DNA of 5,472 nucleotides, taken from contig JAHDDN010000388.1 of NCBI GenBank assembly GCA_020629335.1, positions 1-5,472 on the forward strand. Reading direction: 5' to 3'. Shown here one piece after another: positions 5,361 through 5,472 of the stretch (position 1 is its first letter; every line of letters starts with the position of its first letter). Position numbers and translations under genes: made by a program. This stretch comes from Chitinophagales bacterium (lineage in GTDB: Bacteria > Bacteroidota > Bacteroidia > Chitinophagales > UBA2359). Below the pieces are notes generated by a model. It saw nothing but the letters and a program-made list of their open reading frames with translations, was not told the origin of the DNA and searched no databases.

Positions 5361-5472
5361 ATGATAAAGACAAACAGTGTAAGGGAATCTTTCTTAGAAA
5401 AGATTCCTATTGGCATGCCATCTTATATGGTCATGCTAATTATTTTACTGGGCGTGTGTGTAACCCATAGTA
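5361..5472 (+). CDS. N-terminus of an unrecognised protein with an early membrane segment (partial)
   Basis: Thirty-seven codons, open to the window edge. The protein begins MIKTNSVRESFLEK, followed by IPIGMPSYMV and then a strongly hydrophobic stretch (about residues 22-34, with MLIILLGVCV). This would suit the first transmembrane helix of a membrane protein or a signal anchor after a ~20-residue cytoplasmic tail. The ATG at 5361 is preceded by A/T-rich sequence without a Shine-Dalgarno site, in the style of the other genes here. Later in-frame Met codons (19, 23) are possible starts but would leave only the membrane segment. It sits after a long AT-rich spacer and is not in an operon with the peptidase gene. 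Too little is visible to name a family. Confidence 0.6.
   Translation, partial: MIKTNSVRESFLEKIPIGMPSYMVMLIILLGVCVTHS

Overview
The window looks like a chromosomal fragment of a Bacteroidota bacterium. The genes are AT-rich, the start codons have A/T-rich leaders with no Shine-Dalgarno sequence, and the large protein has a class of C-terminal outer-membrane barrel and an M1 'GMEYP' signature common in that phylum. I cannot name a genus from sequence alone.

Layout: (1) Positions 1-134 are gene-free. They hold one copy of a GC-rich interspersed repeat, cut by the window edge, with a perfect 30-bp inverted repeat inside it. (2) 135-1238, minus strand: a complete dprA gene (DNA-processing/RecA-loading protein of natural transformation). 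(3) 1239-1264: a 26-bp divergent start-to-start gap. (4) 1265-4555, plus strand: a 1096-residue exported protein with a complete M1 zinc-metallopeptidase unit. Its last ~400 residues look like an Omp85/BamA-type outer-membrane beta-barrel (IRGY motif, terminal Phe). (5) 4556-4886: a hairpin terminator-like palindrome, then a second, longer copy of the repeat. This copy points the same way relative to its gene's 3' end as the left copy does to dprA. (6) 4887-5360: about 470 bp of very AT-rich DNA with several inverted repeats, one doubtful 44-codon ORF and a foldable leader-like structure. (7) 5361-5472: the first 37 codons of an unrecognised protein with an early membrane segment, running off the window.

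The genes do not form an obvious pathway. dprA and the peptidase are divergent and back to back, and together they are bracketed by inverted copies of the repeat. The most interesting items are the predicted peptidase-barrel fusion, the modular repeat pair with exchanged centres, and the possible structured RNA leader in front of the partial gene. All of this is from reading the sequence; no database search or folding programme was run.
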